From: Bacteroidetes bacterium B1(2017)
GTDB lineage: Bacteria; Bacteroidota; Bacteroidia; UKL13-3
Assembly: GCA_002256395.1 (NCBI GenBank)
Contig: NKJG01000011.1
Span: forward strand, 1-59,416
DNA length: 59,416 nucleotides
Direction: 5' to 3'
This document shows positions 35,893-45,505 of this stretch, piece by piece. Position numbers and translations under genes: made by a program. A model generated the notes under the pieces. The model ran no database searches, had not been told where the DNA came from, and was given only the letters and a program-made list of their open reading frames with translations. How positions within the stretch are numbered: the stretch's first letter is position 1; every line of letters begins with the position of its first letter.

Positions 35893-36264
35893 TTATAAGG
35901 TTTTTCTTTCCGCTGGTCGAAAATACCATGAAACGATTGTCAAAACAAGTAATAACAAGGATGGGAAAATTTCACTCACTGGATGAGCAATGTAAAAATG
36001 TGATATTGCGGCTCCAGACATAGCAAAGAAGAAACCTGCATATGCCCACTCTTTTATTAAAGGATATTTTGGAATTAGAATGGCGATAACGCCCAATATT
36101 TTCCAAACACCCAGAATGGTCAGAAAGTAAACTGGATATCCCAATTGGGTCATTTTTGCCACTTCTTCTTTCATTTTAATCAATTGAACTACGCCCGTGG
36201 AAGTCATTCCTAAAGCTAGCCAAAGGGTGGCCACCCAATAAATGATTTTGTTTCTCTTTGTCAT
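35893..36264 (-). CDS. DoxX family membrane protein
   Basis: 123 residues with four hydrophobic helices (about 8-30, 45-65, 72-92, 95-115), the DoxX/DoxX-like size and topology. The conserved middle GVWKILGVIAILIPKYPLIKEWAYAG is typical. Members are membrane partners of stress or quinone-linked enzymes, exact role unknown. Its first base overlaps the last base of the SRPBCC gene (36264), so translation is coupled. Part of the ArsR-SRPBCC-DoxX-YdeI operon. Confidence 0.85.
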   Translation of the reverse strand: MTKRNKIIYWVATLWLALGMTSTGVVQLIKMKEEVAKMTQLGYPVYFLTILGVWKILGVIAILIPKYPLIKEWAYAGFFFAMSGAAISHFYIAHPVSEIFPSLLLLVLTIVSWYFRPAERKTL

Positions 36265-36728
36265 TATTTCAATTTGTTTACAATTTCTTGTAATCTATTA
36301 TGAGCCATATTAATTCCTTGGGCAAATGGCAAGGCCAACATCTGATCCCTAAATGCCACTGTTCTATAAACAATATGCATCGTCAGCTTACTTTGTTTCT
36401 CTCCAACTGATTCAAAATCTAGAAATTCCAGTTGGGCTTCAAAAGGTGTATTCTCCATTTGAAATGTCCTTGTGATTTTCATATTGGGCAAAAAATCATG
36501 GATAACTCCGCTGAAAATGTGCACATTAGCCCTATGATCGGTGGTTTCAAAACGCCAAGCACCATGCTTCTGATTTTCAAGTTTAATTACTTTCGTTCCC
36601 ATCCATTGCTCCACAATTTCAGGTTCGGTGTATGCTCGAAAAAGTAATTCTAAGGGTAAATCGAAATCTCTGGTGACTATTAACTCTTGTTTACCTGCTT
36701 CAGCATGAATTTTAGTTTTCTGTTCCAT
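36264..36728 (-). CDS. SRPBCC (AHSA1-like) protein
   Basis: 154 residues, one SRPBCC/START-like cavity domain of the AHSA1 type: ELIVTRDFDLPLELLFRAYTEPEIVEQWMG at the start and a C-terminal helix (QMLALPFAQGINMAHNRLQEIV). These bind hydrophobic ligands. It lies 1 bp after the ArsR-type regulator gene and overlaps DoxX by 1 bp. ArsR next to an AHSA1-like gene is a common pair in Bacteroidota, where the regulator controls the pair. Ligand unknown. Confidence 0.88.
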   Translation of the reverse strand: MEQKTKIHAEAGKQELIVTRDFDLPLELLFRAYTEPEIVEQWMGTKVIKLENQKHGAWRFETTDHRANVHIFSGVIHDFLPNMKITRTFQMENTPFEAQLEFLDFESVGEKQSKLTMHIVYRTVAFRDQMLALPFAQGINMAHNRLQEIVNKLK

Positions 36729-36729
36729 T

Positions 36730-37044
36730 CTATTGGTATTTTTTCATAATTGTCTCCAACTTATTGAATCTTTCGTCCCAAAGCTGGCGGAATTGCTCAG
36801 CCCACTCGGCCACTTCTTTCACCTTTTCTGGATTTACACTGTAAAATATTTCACGGCCATTCTGCACTTGTTTCAATAATTCGCACGCTGTCAGAATTTG
36901 CAAATGTTTAGAAACCGTTGGCCTAGCCGAATCAAAATTAGCGGCAATAGCTCCGGCCGTCATAGCCTGAGAGGCCAATAATAAAAGAATGGCCCTTCTT
37001 GTAGGATCCGCTATGGCCTGAAATACGTCTCTTCTTAAATTCAT
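36730..37044 (-). CDS. ArsR-family HTH repressor
   Basis: 104 residues, a typical winged-helix Ars[34 protein letters not shown] then the recognition helix [13 protein letters not shown] (about 44-56). No metal-binding Cys pair (ELCVCDL-type) is present, so metal sensing is unlikely; this is the group paired with AHSA1-like proteins. First gene of the four-gene operon. Two copies of an AGCTATTTGGCTAC site with a TATATTTG -7 box between them lie immediately upstream, indicating autorepression. Confidence 0.88.
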   Translation of the reverse strand: MNLRRDVFQAIADPTRRAILLLLASQAMTAGAIAANFDSARPTVSKHLQILTACELLKQVQNGREIFYSVNPEKVKEVAEWAEQFRQLWDERFNKLETIMKKYQ

Positions 37045-37046
37045 CT

Positions 37047-37088
37047 GTAGCTATTTGGCTACAAATATATATGAAGCTATTTGGCTAC
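37047..37088 (-). promoter_or_regulatory. Double operator and promoter of the ArsR operon
   Basis: GTAGCTATTTGGCTAC (37047-37062, 5-bp inverted arms GTAGC/GCTAC) and a second AGCTATTTGGCTAC (37075-37088), 26 bp apart, flank a minus-strand -7 box TATATTTG (37062-37069). The first copy is 2 bp before the ATG, so the 5' leader is very short. Confidence 0.75.
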
Positions 37089-37189
37089 GCAAATATTTTT
37101 CAAGAAAAATAAATTCTCAAAAACTTTCAAAAAAAAACAAATCGCAGCAGTTCAGCAACTTTAGATTTGAAATAAAAGTCATAAAAAAA

Positions 37190-37218
37190 CCACGAATGAG
37201 GATTATAATCATTCGTGG
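37190..37218 (-). terminator. Rho-independent terminator
   Basis: 10-bp arms CCACGAATGA / TCATTCGTGG with a 9-nt loop. The minus strand continues with seven T, 23 bp beyond the stop of the esterase at 37241. Confidence 0.88.
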
Positions 37219-37240
37219 CAGAAAATAATTTCTAAAAAAC

Positions 37241-38542
37241 TCACTTTTTAGCTTGAGCGGCCAACCATTCCATCACTGTGGTGGGTTTTCCGTTCAACAA
37301 TACTTCTGAACCGTCAAATTCTGTATGTGCCTGATTGGCATGCGAATATATCCAAGACCAGTGTCCATTAAAGTGGTAGTTTTCTCCACCAAACATTCCC
37401 GATAAGTCAATTACATGGTCATAAAAGCTAAAATGCAGGTTTTTGGCACCTGCTTTTTTCAATCTTTCATAAACAGGTATAGCGGTTTTTACAGGGTCAG
37501 TTACTTTGTCGTCCTTAGATTGTATAAACCAAATCGGCATATTCTTTATGCTATTGATTTGTGCATCTGAAATATACTGCGATTGATACGCCAATGCACT
37601 GATATAAGCCGCTGCAAAATACGAAGGTTCTTTGAGCAGAAGTTTTAATGACATATATCCGCCATTAGAGCATCCTCCAATATAAATGCGTTTTTTATCT
37701 ATTCCTGGATGTGTATTGACGTAGTTTTTGATTAAAGCCATCAAACCGACATTGTAAGCATCTTCACCATTTCCAGACTGCATTTTGCCATCTTTATCCT
37801 GCATCCAAGCACCAGGGGTTTGGGGTACCAATACATAGGCCCCGCCAAAATATTTCTGAATATCTGGACTTGCATAATTAAAGGCCTTGTTTCCCATCAA
37901 AGCAATGCTTGGGTCGGTTCCACCCTCACCTCCACCATGCAACCAAATAATAAGTGGAGCTTTGGCAGCAGACTTTTTAGGAACAAATTCGGCATAAGTT
38001 AAGCTCTTTCCCGACTCATATTCGAATTTCCCTGAAAGGTCAAAATCGTCACCAATGGGCATAATTCTATCCTTCTTTTTATTCCAAATTTGATTGGTTT
38101 TTGTATTTAATACCGTCAGTTTATAATCTACCCACTGATTGCCACGGCACTCAGCTTTTTGGGAATACTGTAAGGCGGAGCTAATCTGAGAATTTGGGGC
38201 GACGTACAAAACAAGTGTAATAAATGTACCTGATTCTACTTTTTTCCCCTTATTGTCAGACACATAGGCGTAAACTACGGTTCGAGGCCCTTTTGCAAAC
38301 TCCAAGGGAATAACCGCACAGGGGTGACTTCTTTCTGCCACTACCGTATAATCAGCCATGTTCACATTCTTTGTTGGGGAGTCCAGCCCAATAATTACTT
38401 TGTTTACCATTGGCCCCCAATCGAAGCCTTCCACTACCATGGTATAGTCAGGATTTTGACCAGCTTGAGCAATGGAGATTTGACTTAGTCCTAATGCCCA
38501 AAGCAGCAATAATAGGCTTTTTACGTATTTTATTTCTTTCAT
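37241..38542 (-). CDS. Secreted alpha/beta-hydrolase esterase (CE1/PHB-depolymerase-like)
   Basis: 433 residues. Signal peptide (about 1-26). Residues 30-170 form an N-terminal Ig-like accessory domain. The catalytic alpha/beta-hydrolase domain follows from ~185: oxyanion-hole loop HGGGEGG (202-208) and nucleophile elbow GGCSNGG with Ser292. An Asp is likely in IQSKDDKVTD and a His in the C-terminal part near the HWSW segment. These enzymes release acyl or feruloyl groups from plant polysaccharides. It lies 86 bp downstream of the GMC gene on the same strand and ends in a strong terminator, so a common transcript is likely. Substrate inferred. Confidence 0.82.
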   Translation of the reverse strand: MKEIKYVKSLLLLLWALGLSQISIAQAGQNPDYTMVVEGFDWGPMVNKVIIGLDSPTKNVNMADYTVVAERSHPCAVIPLEFAKGPRTVVYAYVSDNKGKKVESGTFITLVLYVAPNSQISSALQYSQKAECRGNQWVDYKLTVLNTKTNQIWNKKKDRIMPIGDDFDLSGKFEYESGKSLTYAEFVPKKSAAKAPLIIWLHGGGEGGTDPSIALMGNKAFNYASPDIQKYFGGAYVLVPQTPGAWMQDKDGKMQSGNGEDAYNVGLMALIKNYVNTHPGIDKKRIYIGGCSNGGYMSLKLLLKEPSYFAAAYISALAYQSQYISDAQINSIKNMPIWFIQSKDDKVTDPVKTAIPVYERLKKAGAKNLHFSFYDHVIDLSGMFGGENYHFNGHWSWIYSHANQAHTEFDGSEVLLNGKPTTVMEWLAAQAKK

Positions 38543-38628
38543 TTATTTACTAGGTTTTTTACACAAATTACAGATTATATATATTTAAAAATCTTGACAA
38601 ATACTCCAAATCCTCTTTGAAAACTGAA

Positions 38629-40344
38629 TCACAATTCTCTCTTTTTCAGCGACTTCACAGCAAAGTCTGCTGCACGAGCAGTTAATGCCATGTAGGTAAT
38701 CGATGGATTAACACAAGATGAAGACGTCATGGCTGCACCATCGGTCACAAAGACATTTTTACAATCGTGTACTTGATTAAATGCATTCAGAACAGAAGTT
38801 TTGGGATCACGTCCCATACGAGCAGTTCCCATATCGTGAATACCTAAGCCCATGTGAGTTGGTCGGTCGTAGGAAGTTACGTTTTTAAAACCTGCGGTTT
38901 CTAACATTTCAACGGCACTGGCTACAATGTCTTTACGCATGGCCCAATCGTTTTCTACAAAAGCAGCATCTGTAACGATCATAGGTATTCCCCATTTGTC
39001 TTTTTTGTTAGGGTCAAGATAAATTCTATTGTTGGGGTCAGGTAAAATTTCACCGAAACCACCAATTCTAATATTCCAAGGGCCAGGTTTAGTCAGATTT
39101 TGTTTAAAATCATCACCAAATCCGTCGGCACTAACTCCCCTCTCCCATCCTTCACGACTAGCTCCACCTTGGTATCCGAAACCTCTAAGATAGGAAGTTT
39201 GTTTATCGTCGCCCCAGTTTCGGAAACGAGGAATATACATGGCATTTGGACGTTGCCCAAAAACATAATCATCCTCAAATCCATCTACAGTAGCCGACGC
39301 ACCTGAACCCAATTGATGGTCCATGAGGTTTCTACCTACTTGGTCGCTGTCGTTACCAAATCCATTTTGGAAACGATTTGATTTCGAGTTCAACATCAAA
39401 GCAGCCGTATTGATAGAACCAGCATTTAGGAAGATTATTTTAGCAAAATATTCTTCAGTTTGCAGGTTATTTTGGTTGATAATTCGAACACCCGTGGCAC
39501 GCTTCTTCTGCTCATCATAAATGATTTCAGAAACGATGGAATCGTGCAAGATACTCAAACGGTTGGTTCGCATAGCTGCTGGAATTGATCCAGACAAGGA
39601 ACTATAATAAGCTCCGTATGGACAACCCCTTTGGCATTTGCTTCGGTATTGGCAAGATGCTCGACCTAAAGCTGTGTGAATGTCTTGCGGTTGGGTAAGA
39701 TTAGCAACCCGACCTACCGTAACAGGTCGGTTGAACCTTTCCATCATTTTATTTTTGAAATGAACTTCAGGAGCAAATAAAGGCATAGCTGGTAAAAAAT
39801 GACCATCTGGCAAAACCTCTAAGCCTTCCTTCTGCCCACTTATGCCCACAAATTTCTCTACATGTGTGTACCATGGCTCTAAATCTCCATATCGGATTGG
39901 CCAGTCAATACCAATACCTTCTTTAGCGTTTGCTTCAAAATCATGTTTTCCCCATCGGTACGACTGTCGCCCCCAGTGCATTGATTTACCACCTGTATGA
40001 TAGGCACGAATCCAATCAAAAGCACGCTTTTCAATGTATGGGTTTTCTTTATCATTGGTCAAATGATTCACTACTTCTTCACTACCAAGCCCTGGAAACC
40101 TACTATTGGCCCAACGTTCTTCCGCTGAAATATTGGTGGTTTTACCTCTGTGTTCAAACTCCCAAGGTTCTTTCATGGCGGTGTCATAGTCTTCGACGTG
40201 TTTGATTTCATGACCACGTTCAATCATCAATACTTTTAGACCTCTTTCTGTAAGTTCTTTTGCAGCAAAACCTCCCGACATTCCTGAGCCTACCACAATG
40301 GCATCAAACGTATTATTTTTATTTGCTTTGATATTTAAATTCAT
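38629..40344 (-). CDS. GMC family oxidoreductase
   Basis: 571 residues. The FAD-binding motif GSGMSGG (about 18-24) is at the N-terminus, and the GMC C-terminal block has the catalytic region (IHDMGTARMGRDP ... SSCVNPSITYMALTARAADF). The spacing FxLGxRSS-like segments and Cys-rich patch CQYRSKCQRGCPYGAYYS match gluconate-2-dehydrogenase-type large subunits. It likely oxidises a sugar acid or polyol, with electrons passed on through the subunit-3-like protein encoded 152 bp upstream. No Tat or Sec signal in this protein; it is expected to be exported with its partner. Confidence 0.88.
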   Translation of the reverse strand: MNLNIKANKNNTFDAIVVGSGMSGGFAAKELTERGLKVLMIERGHEIKHVEDYDTAMKEPWEFEHRGKTTNISAEERWANSRFPGLGSEEVVNHLTNDKENPYIEKRAFDWIRAYHTGGKSMHWGRQSYRWGKHDFEANAKEGIGIDWPIRYGDLEPWYTHVEKFVGISGQKEGLEVLPDGHFLPAMPLFAPEVHFKNKMMERFNRPVTVGRVANLTQPQDIHTALGRASCQYRSKCQRGCPYGAYYSSLSGSIPAAMRTNRLSILHDSIVSEIIYDEQKKRATGVRIINQNNLQTEEYFAKIIFLNAGSINTAALMLNSKSNRFQNGFGNDSDQVGRNLMDHQLGSGASATVDGFEDDYVFGQRPNAMYIPRFRNWGDDKQTSYLRGFGYQGGASREGWERGVSADGFGDDFKQNLTKPGPWNIRIGGFGEILPDPNNRIYLDPNKKDKWGIPMIVTDAAFVENDWAMRKDIVASAVEMLETAGFKNVTSYDRPTHMGLGIHDMGTARMGRDPKTSVLNAFNQVHDCKNVFVTDGAAMTSSSCVNPSITYMALTARAADFAVKSLKKREL

Positions 40345-40430
40345 GATTCGATTTACGATTGGTTCGATTTATGATTGGTTCGATTTATGATTAATTTGAT
40401 TTGATTATTAAAATTGACGATAGCTTCGTT
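40344..40430. repeat. Short tandem repeat GATTGGTTCGATTTAT
   Basis: Two and a half units of ~16 bp (CGATTTACGATTGGTTCGATTTATGATTGGTTCGATTTATGATT) immediately upstream of the GMC gene start. The unit is not palindromic. Confidence 0.7.
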
Positions 40431-40496
40431 TTACAATTAGGTTTACCTCTAATAATAGCTACGAATATTCGTAAATCGTCATTCTAAAATCTTGAA

Positions 40497-41039
40497 TCAA
40501 TAAGCATAAGATTTTTGATTAGGTTTTAGTTTGATGAGTTCAAGTTTGCCTGGAATTTGGACATACTCAAATGAAGCCTTTAAACCAGCCTCAGAAGTGA
40601 AATAGCCTAATAGTGTAAGTTCTTTAATCAATCGCCAAAAGGGAGTCGATTTACTCTTCATCTTCTTGGTTTCTTGTTCTAGAAACTTCAAAACGCCCTT
40701 CCTTTCATCCGAATTTAAACTTAAAAACTTCACTTTTTCCAATGAAGCCAAACCCTCCATAAAACTCTCTTGATCAGGCTCCTTGTAACAATCCTTCAGC
40801 ATCATTTCTATGAATGCGGGCACACCCACATCCTTGGCTCCGGGAGTTTCAGTTTTGGGAATGATAATTTCAGCAATTTCGGCCACCATCTTCTGTTGTA
40901 AATCTGACAAAATGAAAACTGCTCCTGCATTATTTGGAGATGTAGATTGTTCCCAGTGGTTCATGGCCATCAGTGAGGATGCGGAGAAGGTGCCACCCAA
41001 CATCAAGGCTACATTTTTAATGACCTCTCGTCTATTCAT
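40497..41039 (-). CDS. Gluconate 2-dehydrogenase subunit 3 family protein (Tat-exported)
   Basis: 180 residues. A twin-arginine signal is visible (NRREVIKNVALMLGG, residues 2-16), which explains export of a cofactor-loaded complex. The mature part has the family pattern QQKMVAEIAEIIIPKTETPGAKDVGVPAFIEMML ... FMEGLASLEK ... LIKELTLLGYFTSEAG. Subunit 3 associates with GMC dehydrogenases, and the GMC gene is directly downstream on the same strand. Together they form an oxidoreductase module. Upstream 41040-41495 (456 bp) is AT-rich, probably holding the promoters for this gene and the divergent DinB gene; no repeats were seen. Confidence 0.88.
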   Translation of the reverse strand: MNRREVIKNVALMLGGTFSASSLMAMNHWEQSTSPNNAGAVFILSDLQQKMVAEIAEIIIPKTETPGAKDVGVPAFIEMMLKDCYKEPDQESFMEGLASLEKVKFLSLNSDERKGVLKFLEQETKKMKSKSTPFWRLIKELTLLGYFTSEAGLKASFEYVQIPGKLELIKLKPNQKSYAY

Positions 41040-41495
41040 TTTTTGTTTTTAATAAGGTTGAATACCAATTAGCAAATATATTTATTGAATTTAGAAATCA
41101 ACACACAAGTCTATATATTCTTTTCAATTGAAATATAATAAACTACATGCATCATTAATTAAATAAGCTTTTCTTGAGAATAATTATTTTAGGAGGCAAA
41201 TCTATAACTCCTCTTTTTTCTAGAAAATCTAGATTAAATGATTCTATTTAATCAAACCTATAGATTATAAATTTTAAAATAAGATTGGGGAAAAGAGAAT
41301 TTTTAGAGCAAATTATAAATATGAAATTGTTTTAAATGCAAAAAGGAATGAGTCTTCAAATTGTTAGAATAATGTACCTTTTGGTTTTTAAAGTTCAGAA
41401 AGCCAATCGATTGGTTAAAGAATAGATATATTGTTGTTTTGACATTAAAAATAAATAATTTCTTTATTTTTATATCCTAAAACATTAAACAAAAA

Positions 41496-42023
41496 ATGAA
41501 AAAACTTAAACTTGTACTTTCTCTAATGGTGGCCTTTTGGGCTTTTCAATCTGCAAAAGCACAATCTATCGACGAAATGGTGAAGGAATGGGAAAGAGCC
41601 AAGGCTTACACCAAAGAGTATTTGGATGCGATGCCTGCTGACAAATATGATTTGAAACCAACGCCTGAAATGCGTTCTTTTGCAGAACAAATGCTACATT
41701 TTACAGACGCCAACTATGCTTTTGCAGCTGCAGCTACAGGAGAAAAAAGTCCAATTGGGCAAGGTGAGTCAGAAAAATCTGCTGATAAATCTAAAGAAAA
41801 TACGACAAAGTTGGTTATGGCTGGCTATGATTTTGTAATTAATGGAATCAAAAAAATGAACCCAGCTGTTATGGGCGAAAATGTAAAAATGTTTGGTCGT
41901 TTTGAAATGACAAAAGGCATGGCCATAACCAAATGCTTTGAGCACCAAACCCACCATAGAGGACAAACCACAGTTTATATCCGCTTGGCAGGTGCAAAAC
42001 CGCCACAGGAGAAGTTATTTTAA
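41496..42023 (+). CDS. Exported DinB-like metal-binding protein
   Basis: 175 residues with a Sec signal peptide (cleavage near KAQ, residue ~22) and a four-helix DinB-like bundle. Metal ligands are likely His68 (MLHF), His150 and His154 (EHQTHHRGQ). Most DinB/YfiT-type proteins are cytoplasmic thiol transferases; an exported member is unusual but recurs in Bacteroidota. Function unknown. It stands alone and is followed by a terminator (42038-42080). Confidence 0.85.
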   Translation: MKKLKLVLSLMVAFWAFQSAKAQSIDEMVKEWERAKAYTKEYLDAMPADKYDLKPTPEMRSFAEQMLHFTDANYAFAAAATGEKSPIGQGESEKSADKSKENTTKLVMAGYDFVINGIKKMNPAVMGENVKMFGRFEMTKGMAITKCFEHQTHHRGQTTVYIRLAGAKPPQEKLF

Positions 42024-42037
42024 GAATTTTATTAACA

Positions 42038-42080
42038 AAAGATAGGACTTTCTATAAAAGGAAGTCCTATCTTTTTATTC
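42038..42080 (+). terminator. Rho-independent terminator
   Basis: 13-bp arms AAAGATAGGACTT / AAGTCCTATCTTT around an 11-nt loop, then TTATT. It ends the DinB-like gene. Confidence 0.85.
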
Positions 42081-42211
42081 CAAGACTCCATTTATGAGCT
42101 ATGGATTTATTCTAAAGTTTTCTTATTTTCAAGAAACCCTTGGCATTCATTTCTAAAATTCACTTTTTCTCAAACTTAGGTTTCTTTAGTTTTGTGCCAA
42201 ATATTTCATTC

Positions 42212-43375
42212 ATGAAAAACAAGAACTTACTCGTCAATAGAATTGCTGTATCCACTTTCTTTTTTGTAAACGGTTTTTTATATGCCAACTGGACTGCTCG
42301 TTTACCCGAACTTCAACGTTTTTTCGGACTTAACAATGCTCAACTCGGTACGGTTTTGTTCTGTATCGCTTTGGGTTCCATGGTTTCTATGCCCTTTGCA
42401 GGATGGTTGGGAAGCAGATTCGGTTCCGAGAAAATCCTTAAAATTGTAGCTATTTTATTTTGTTTGTCTATACCGATGGTGGCCATTTCTCAAAACGAAT
42501 GGATTATCCGTCTCTGTTTTTTCTTTCTGGGAGCCGCTTCCGGTTCCATGGATGTCACCATGAATGGTCAGGCGGTTTTGGTTGAAAGACTTTGGGGGAA
42601 AATCATTTTTTCTTCCTTTCATGCTATTTTTAGTATCGGCATGGCTTTGGGAGCAGCCGCAGGAGGTATTTTTTCTAGTTTCGAAGTTAGGCTTCAAGCC
42701 CATTTATTTGTTATAGGTCTTTTGGGCATTCTTCCAATATTGTGGGCTTCCACACAACTGATTAAAGACCAAAAACATGAACCAGAAACTTTAAAGTCAA
42801 ATGTAAAAACAGACAATTTCTTGGCTTTCAAAACTATTCTTCCTTTTGGAATCCTGGCGTTTTGCTGCATGACTGGCGAAGGTGCTATGGTAGACTGGTC
42901 AGCTATTTTTATGAACACGGTGGTGGGGCAAAGCGAAGTAATTAGTGCCTGGGCATTTGGTATTTTCGGAGTATCCATGACCATTGGTCGAATATTTGGT
43001 GACTTTTTTACACTAAAATTGGGAAAACAAAAATTGATGTTGATTGACGCTTTGTTGGCTATTGTTGGATTAGCTATGGCTCTAACTTTTGTTTCGTTAT
43101 GGAGTACTTTTGTTGGCTTCTTCTTGGTTGGTTTAGGACTTTCTACTATTGTCCCAATTGTGTTTTCGTCCGCCGGAAACCTCAAAAACATTAGTCCATC
43201 CGCCGGTATTTCTATGGCTACTTCAATAGGCTACGCTGGCTTTTTTATAGGACCTCCCGCCATTGGTTTTTTGGCAGAGACATTTGGACTAAGAGTTGGC
43301 CTTGGGTTTGTTTTGGGTTTATTTTTATTAATGGCCATTGTGTTGTTGACAATTTCTAATAAAAATAAAATTTAA
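42212..43375 (+). CDS. MFS transporter, YbjJ-like
   Basis: 387 residues from the ATG at 42212; the in-frame ATG at 42140 would add 24 residues before MKNKNLL with no family support. Twelve hydrophobic helices; the sequence FFVNGFLYANWTARLPELQRFFGL plus GWLGSRFGS and the Asp/Glu-poor mid-part match YbjJ-type MFS proteins of unknown substrate, often linked to sugars or metabolites. Single gene, same strand as the DinB-like gene. Downstream 43376-43891 (516 bp) holds only a degraded minus-strand fragment with internal stop (43440-43680, SEFRFTLNDDLRVKLVF). Confidence 0.82.
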   Translation: MKNKNLLVNRIAVSTFFFVNGFLYANWTARLPELQRFFGLNNAQLGTVLFCIALGSMVSMPFAGWLGSRFGSEKILKIVAILFCLSIPMVAISQNEWIIRLCFFFLGAASGSMDVTMNGQAVLVERLWGKIIFSSFHAIFSIGMALGAAAGGIFSSFEVRLQAHLFVIGLLGILPILWASTQLIKDQKHEPETLKSNVKTDNFLAFKTILPFGILAFCCMTGEGAMVDWSAIFMNTVVGQSEVISAWAFGIFGVSMTIGRIFGDFFTLKLGKQKLMLIDALLAIVGLAMALTFVSLWSTFVGFFLVGLGLSTIVPIVFSSAGNLKNISPSAGISMATSIGYAGFFIGPPAIGFLAETFGLRVGLGFVLGLFLLMAIVLLTISNKNKI

Positions 43376-43439
43376 GAATTTGTAAGTATTGTTAATGGGT
43401 GTTTAAAAAATAAATTTTGGGTAATCTACTTATAAGAAT

Positions 43440-43680
43440 AAATCGAGTAACGTATTTTTCAAAAACCAACTTAACGCGTAGATCATCATTCAAAGTAAAC
43501 CTAAACTCAGACCGAGAGCTGATTCTATTGCCACCATTGATGTTAAAAATAGCTGCTGATTTGCCCACTCAAAAAGTAGAAACAAACGAAAATCCATGGT
43601 TGATCAAGCTTGTAATTCCTCTAAAATTCATCGTACTGTCTATGGTTTGTCCACACATTCTTTGAACGCTAAAAAGGAGT
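43440..43680 (-). pseudogene. Possible decayed coding remnant
   Basis: The minus strand reads RMCGQTIDSTMNFRGITSL ... GFSFVSTF, one stop, then VGKSAAIFNINGGNRISS and SEFRFTLNDDLRVKLVF in the same frame. The alternating pattern looks like an outer-membrane strand, but no family can be assigned and there is no start. Low confidence. Confidence 0.3.
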
Positions 43681-43891
43681 AAAAAATTAGGCTAACAAAT
43701 AGAAATATAACGATAAGTAATCATTAAAGACCTCAAATAAGAATAGTTTAACATTTCAAAATTATAGCTAAAAAAAGGGGGAGATCAACAGATTAAATAG
43801 AAAAACTGCGAAAATCAAACGATTGGTCTTGTTGCTTAGATGATATCATCGACTACTTTATTAGTAAATGGATTAATCAGGAATAAGGCAT

Positions 43892-44884
43892 TTAGTCAAC
43901 ATTAAGTGCTTCATTTAAGATCGAAAAAGATTTTAACTTTGCATCCATATCGAAAATATGTGACGCTACCATCAATTCATTTATCTCAGTTTCAGCTATG
44001 AATTGGGAGAGGTTTTTCTTTAAGGTTTCCTTACTTCCGTAAAAAGTACAGGAAAGCATGTTGTTTACGGCATTTTTAACTTCTGGAATATTGTAACTCT
44101 CTGGAAAAGAACCTGCTGGCCTTAGAGGCTTGCGTGTGTTGGTTATAATTCCAACAAAAAGATTGAGCAAACTACTCAATAAAAAATTTGCTTCATCGTC
44201 AGTATCTGCACCAATGACATTCACGCAGGCCATTACGTAAGGTCTTTGTAGAGCAGTTGATGGCTTGAAATTGCTTCGATAAATTTGAATGGCCGTACGA
44301 AATTGTGCAGGTGCAAAATGTGACGCAAAAGCATAGGGAAGTCCCATTTCTGCAGCCAAATAGGCACTGTCGGTACTCGAACCCAATATCCACAGCGGTA
44401 TATCTAAGCCTTCGCCCGGAAATGCCCGCACTTTAGCATCGGCATTGTCATCGCTAAAATATGTTTGCAGTTGACGTACATCTCTCGGGAACGAATGGGC
44501 TGTTTCTTGATTTCTTCTTAAAGCCATGGCTGTGACTTGGTCGGACCCCGGTGCACGACCCAATCCCAAGTCTATTCGACCAGGATAAATAGTTTCGAGC
44601 GTGCCAAACTGTTCCGCTATCACCAATGGACTATGGTTAGGCAACATTATTCCGCCTGAACCTACTCGGATGTTTTTGGTTTTTCCTGCCACATGGCCAA
44701 TCAAAATCGAGGTAGCCGAGCTGGCAATGTATTCCATATTGTGGTGTTCGGCCATCCAAATACGCTGATAACCAATCGACTCCACGTAATGGGCTATTTT
44801 TACGGTATTGCTTATGGCAGTGCGGTGGTTTCCTCCTTCCACTACAGTGGCGAGTTCAAGGACAGATAAAGGTATTTTGGTCAT
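43892..44884 (-). CDS. LLM-class flavin-dependent monooxygenase-like oxidoreductase
   Basis: 330 residues, a luciferase-like TIM barrel of the YhbW/MsnO8 group ([13 protein letters not shown] at the start, [49 protein letters not shown]). These use reduced FMN to oxygenate small organics. Substrate unknown. The gene is monocistronic, 127 bp from a frameshifted pseudogene on the same strand. Cytoplasmic. Confidence 0.88.
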   Translation of the reverse strand: MTKIPLSVLELATVVEGGNHRTAISNTVKIAHYVESIGYQRIWMAEHHNMEYIASSATSILIGHVAGKTKNIRVGSGGIMLPNHSPLVIAEQFGTLETIYPGRIDLGLGRAPGSDQVTAMALRRNQETAHSFPRDVRQLQTYFSDDNADAKVRAFPGEGLDIPLWILGSSTDSAYLAAEMGLPYAFASHFAPAQFRTAIQIYRSNFKPSTALQRPYVMACVNVIGADTDDEANFLLSSLLNLFVGIITNTRKPLRPAGSFPESYNIPEVKNAVNNMLSCTFYGSKETLKKNLSQFIAETEINELMVASHIFDMDAKLKSFSILNEALNVD

Positions 44885-44999
44885 TTGATGAGCAGGCTTT
44901 CATTAACAACCCGAAGTACATTTGGAAAGTTTGGCTAAGTGTTCAAATGTATAAAAAACTTTTATCCAGCATATGTTAAACAACCCTCCCCTCACCAAA

Positions 45000-45505
45000 G
45001 CTTTAATTAAAAAAAACTCTGCACGCAAAAATGTTCCAAAATTGTTTTTACCATGTTTGGTGGAACCGTAAAAATCAAAATTATTATCCAAACCAAATTG
45101 ATAGTTTTTATAACTATTACCAGTCCATAAATAGAAATAGCTTCTATTGTGAGGCTTTGTGAAAATTGTATAATTAATAATGGTTGGACGATGGTGTATA
45201 GTCCCCAATGATCATTTAATTTTGGCTTAAATTCTACTATTGAGAAGTTTTCGAAATGCTTTTGTTCCGTCAATCCAATTTGAGTCTGAATGACCACCAG
45301 TATTTTTGGGTCAGCATGTACAAACAGCAAACCTGCTGGCGGGACTAAACTGCTTATTCAATTGAAAATTAAGTTCTCTATCGCCTAACATCGAATTTAC
45401 AGGCTTTGGCGGTGTTGGAGGGGTTTTACATCTGTGGTTTGTCCCGAAATGCAAGTGGACACTAAAAGAACAATTAGAAAATAATGGATCCGATGAAGAT
45501 ATTTT
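45000..45505 (-). pseudogene. Frameshifted outer-membrane-type hypothetical protein
   Basis: Three overlapping minus-strand frames join into one protein: HFGTNHRCKTPPTPPKPVN and GDRELNFQLNKQFSPASRF, then DPKILVVIQTQIGLTEQKHF and FKPKLNDHWGLYTIVQ, then YTIFTKPHNRSYFYLWTG and NYQFGLDNNFDFYGSTKHGK. At least two frameshifts and a truncated N-terminus separate them. The pattern (alternating strands, NFDFYG, closing FGTFLRAEFF) resembles a Bacteroidota beta-barrel hypothetical protein. Not functional as it stands. Confidence 0.65.

Noticed and set aside
42140..42211. Upstream 24-codon extension of the YbjJ-like transporter
   Set aside because: No family support; the start at 42212 fits the usual N-terminus.
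43417..43665. 82-codon plus-strand frame
   Set aside because: The opposite strand reads more protein-like (decayed fragment); no ATG start.
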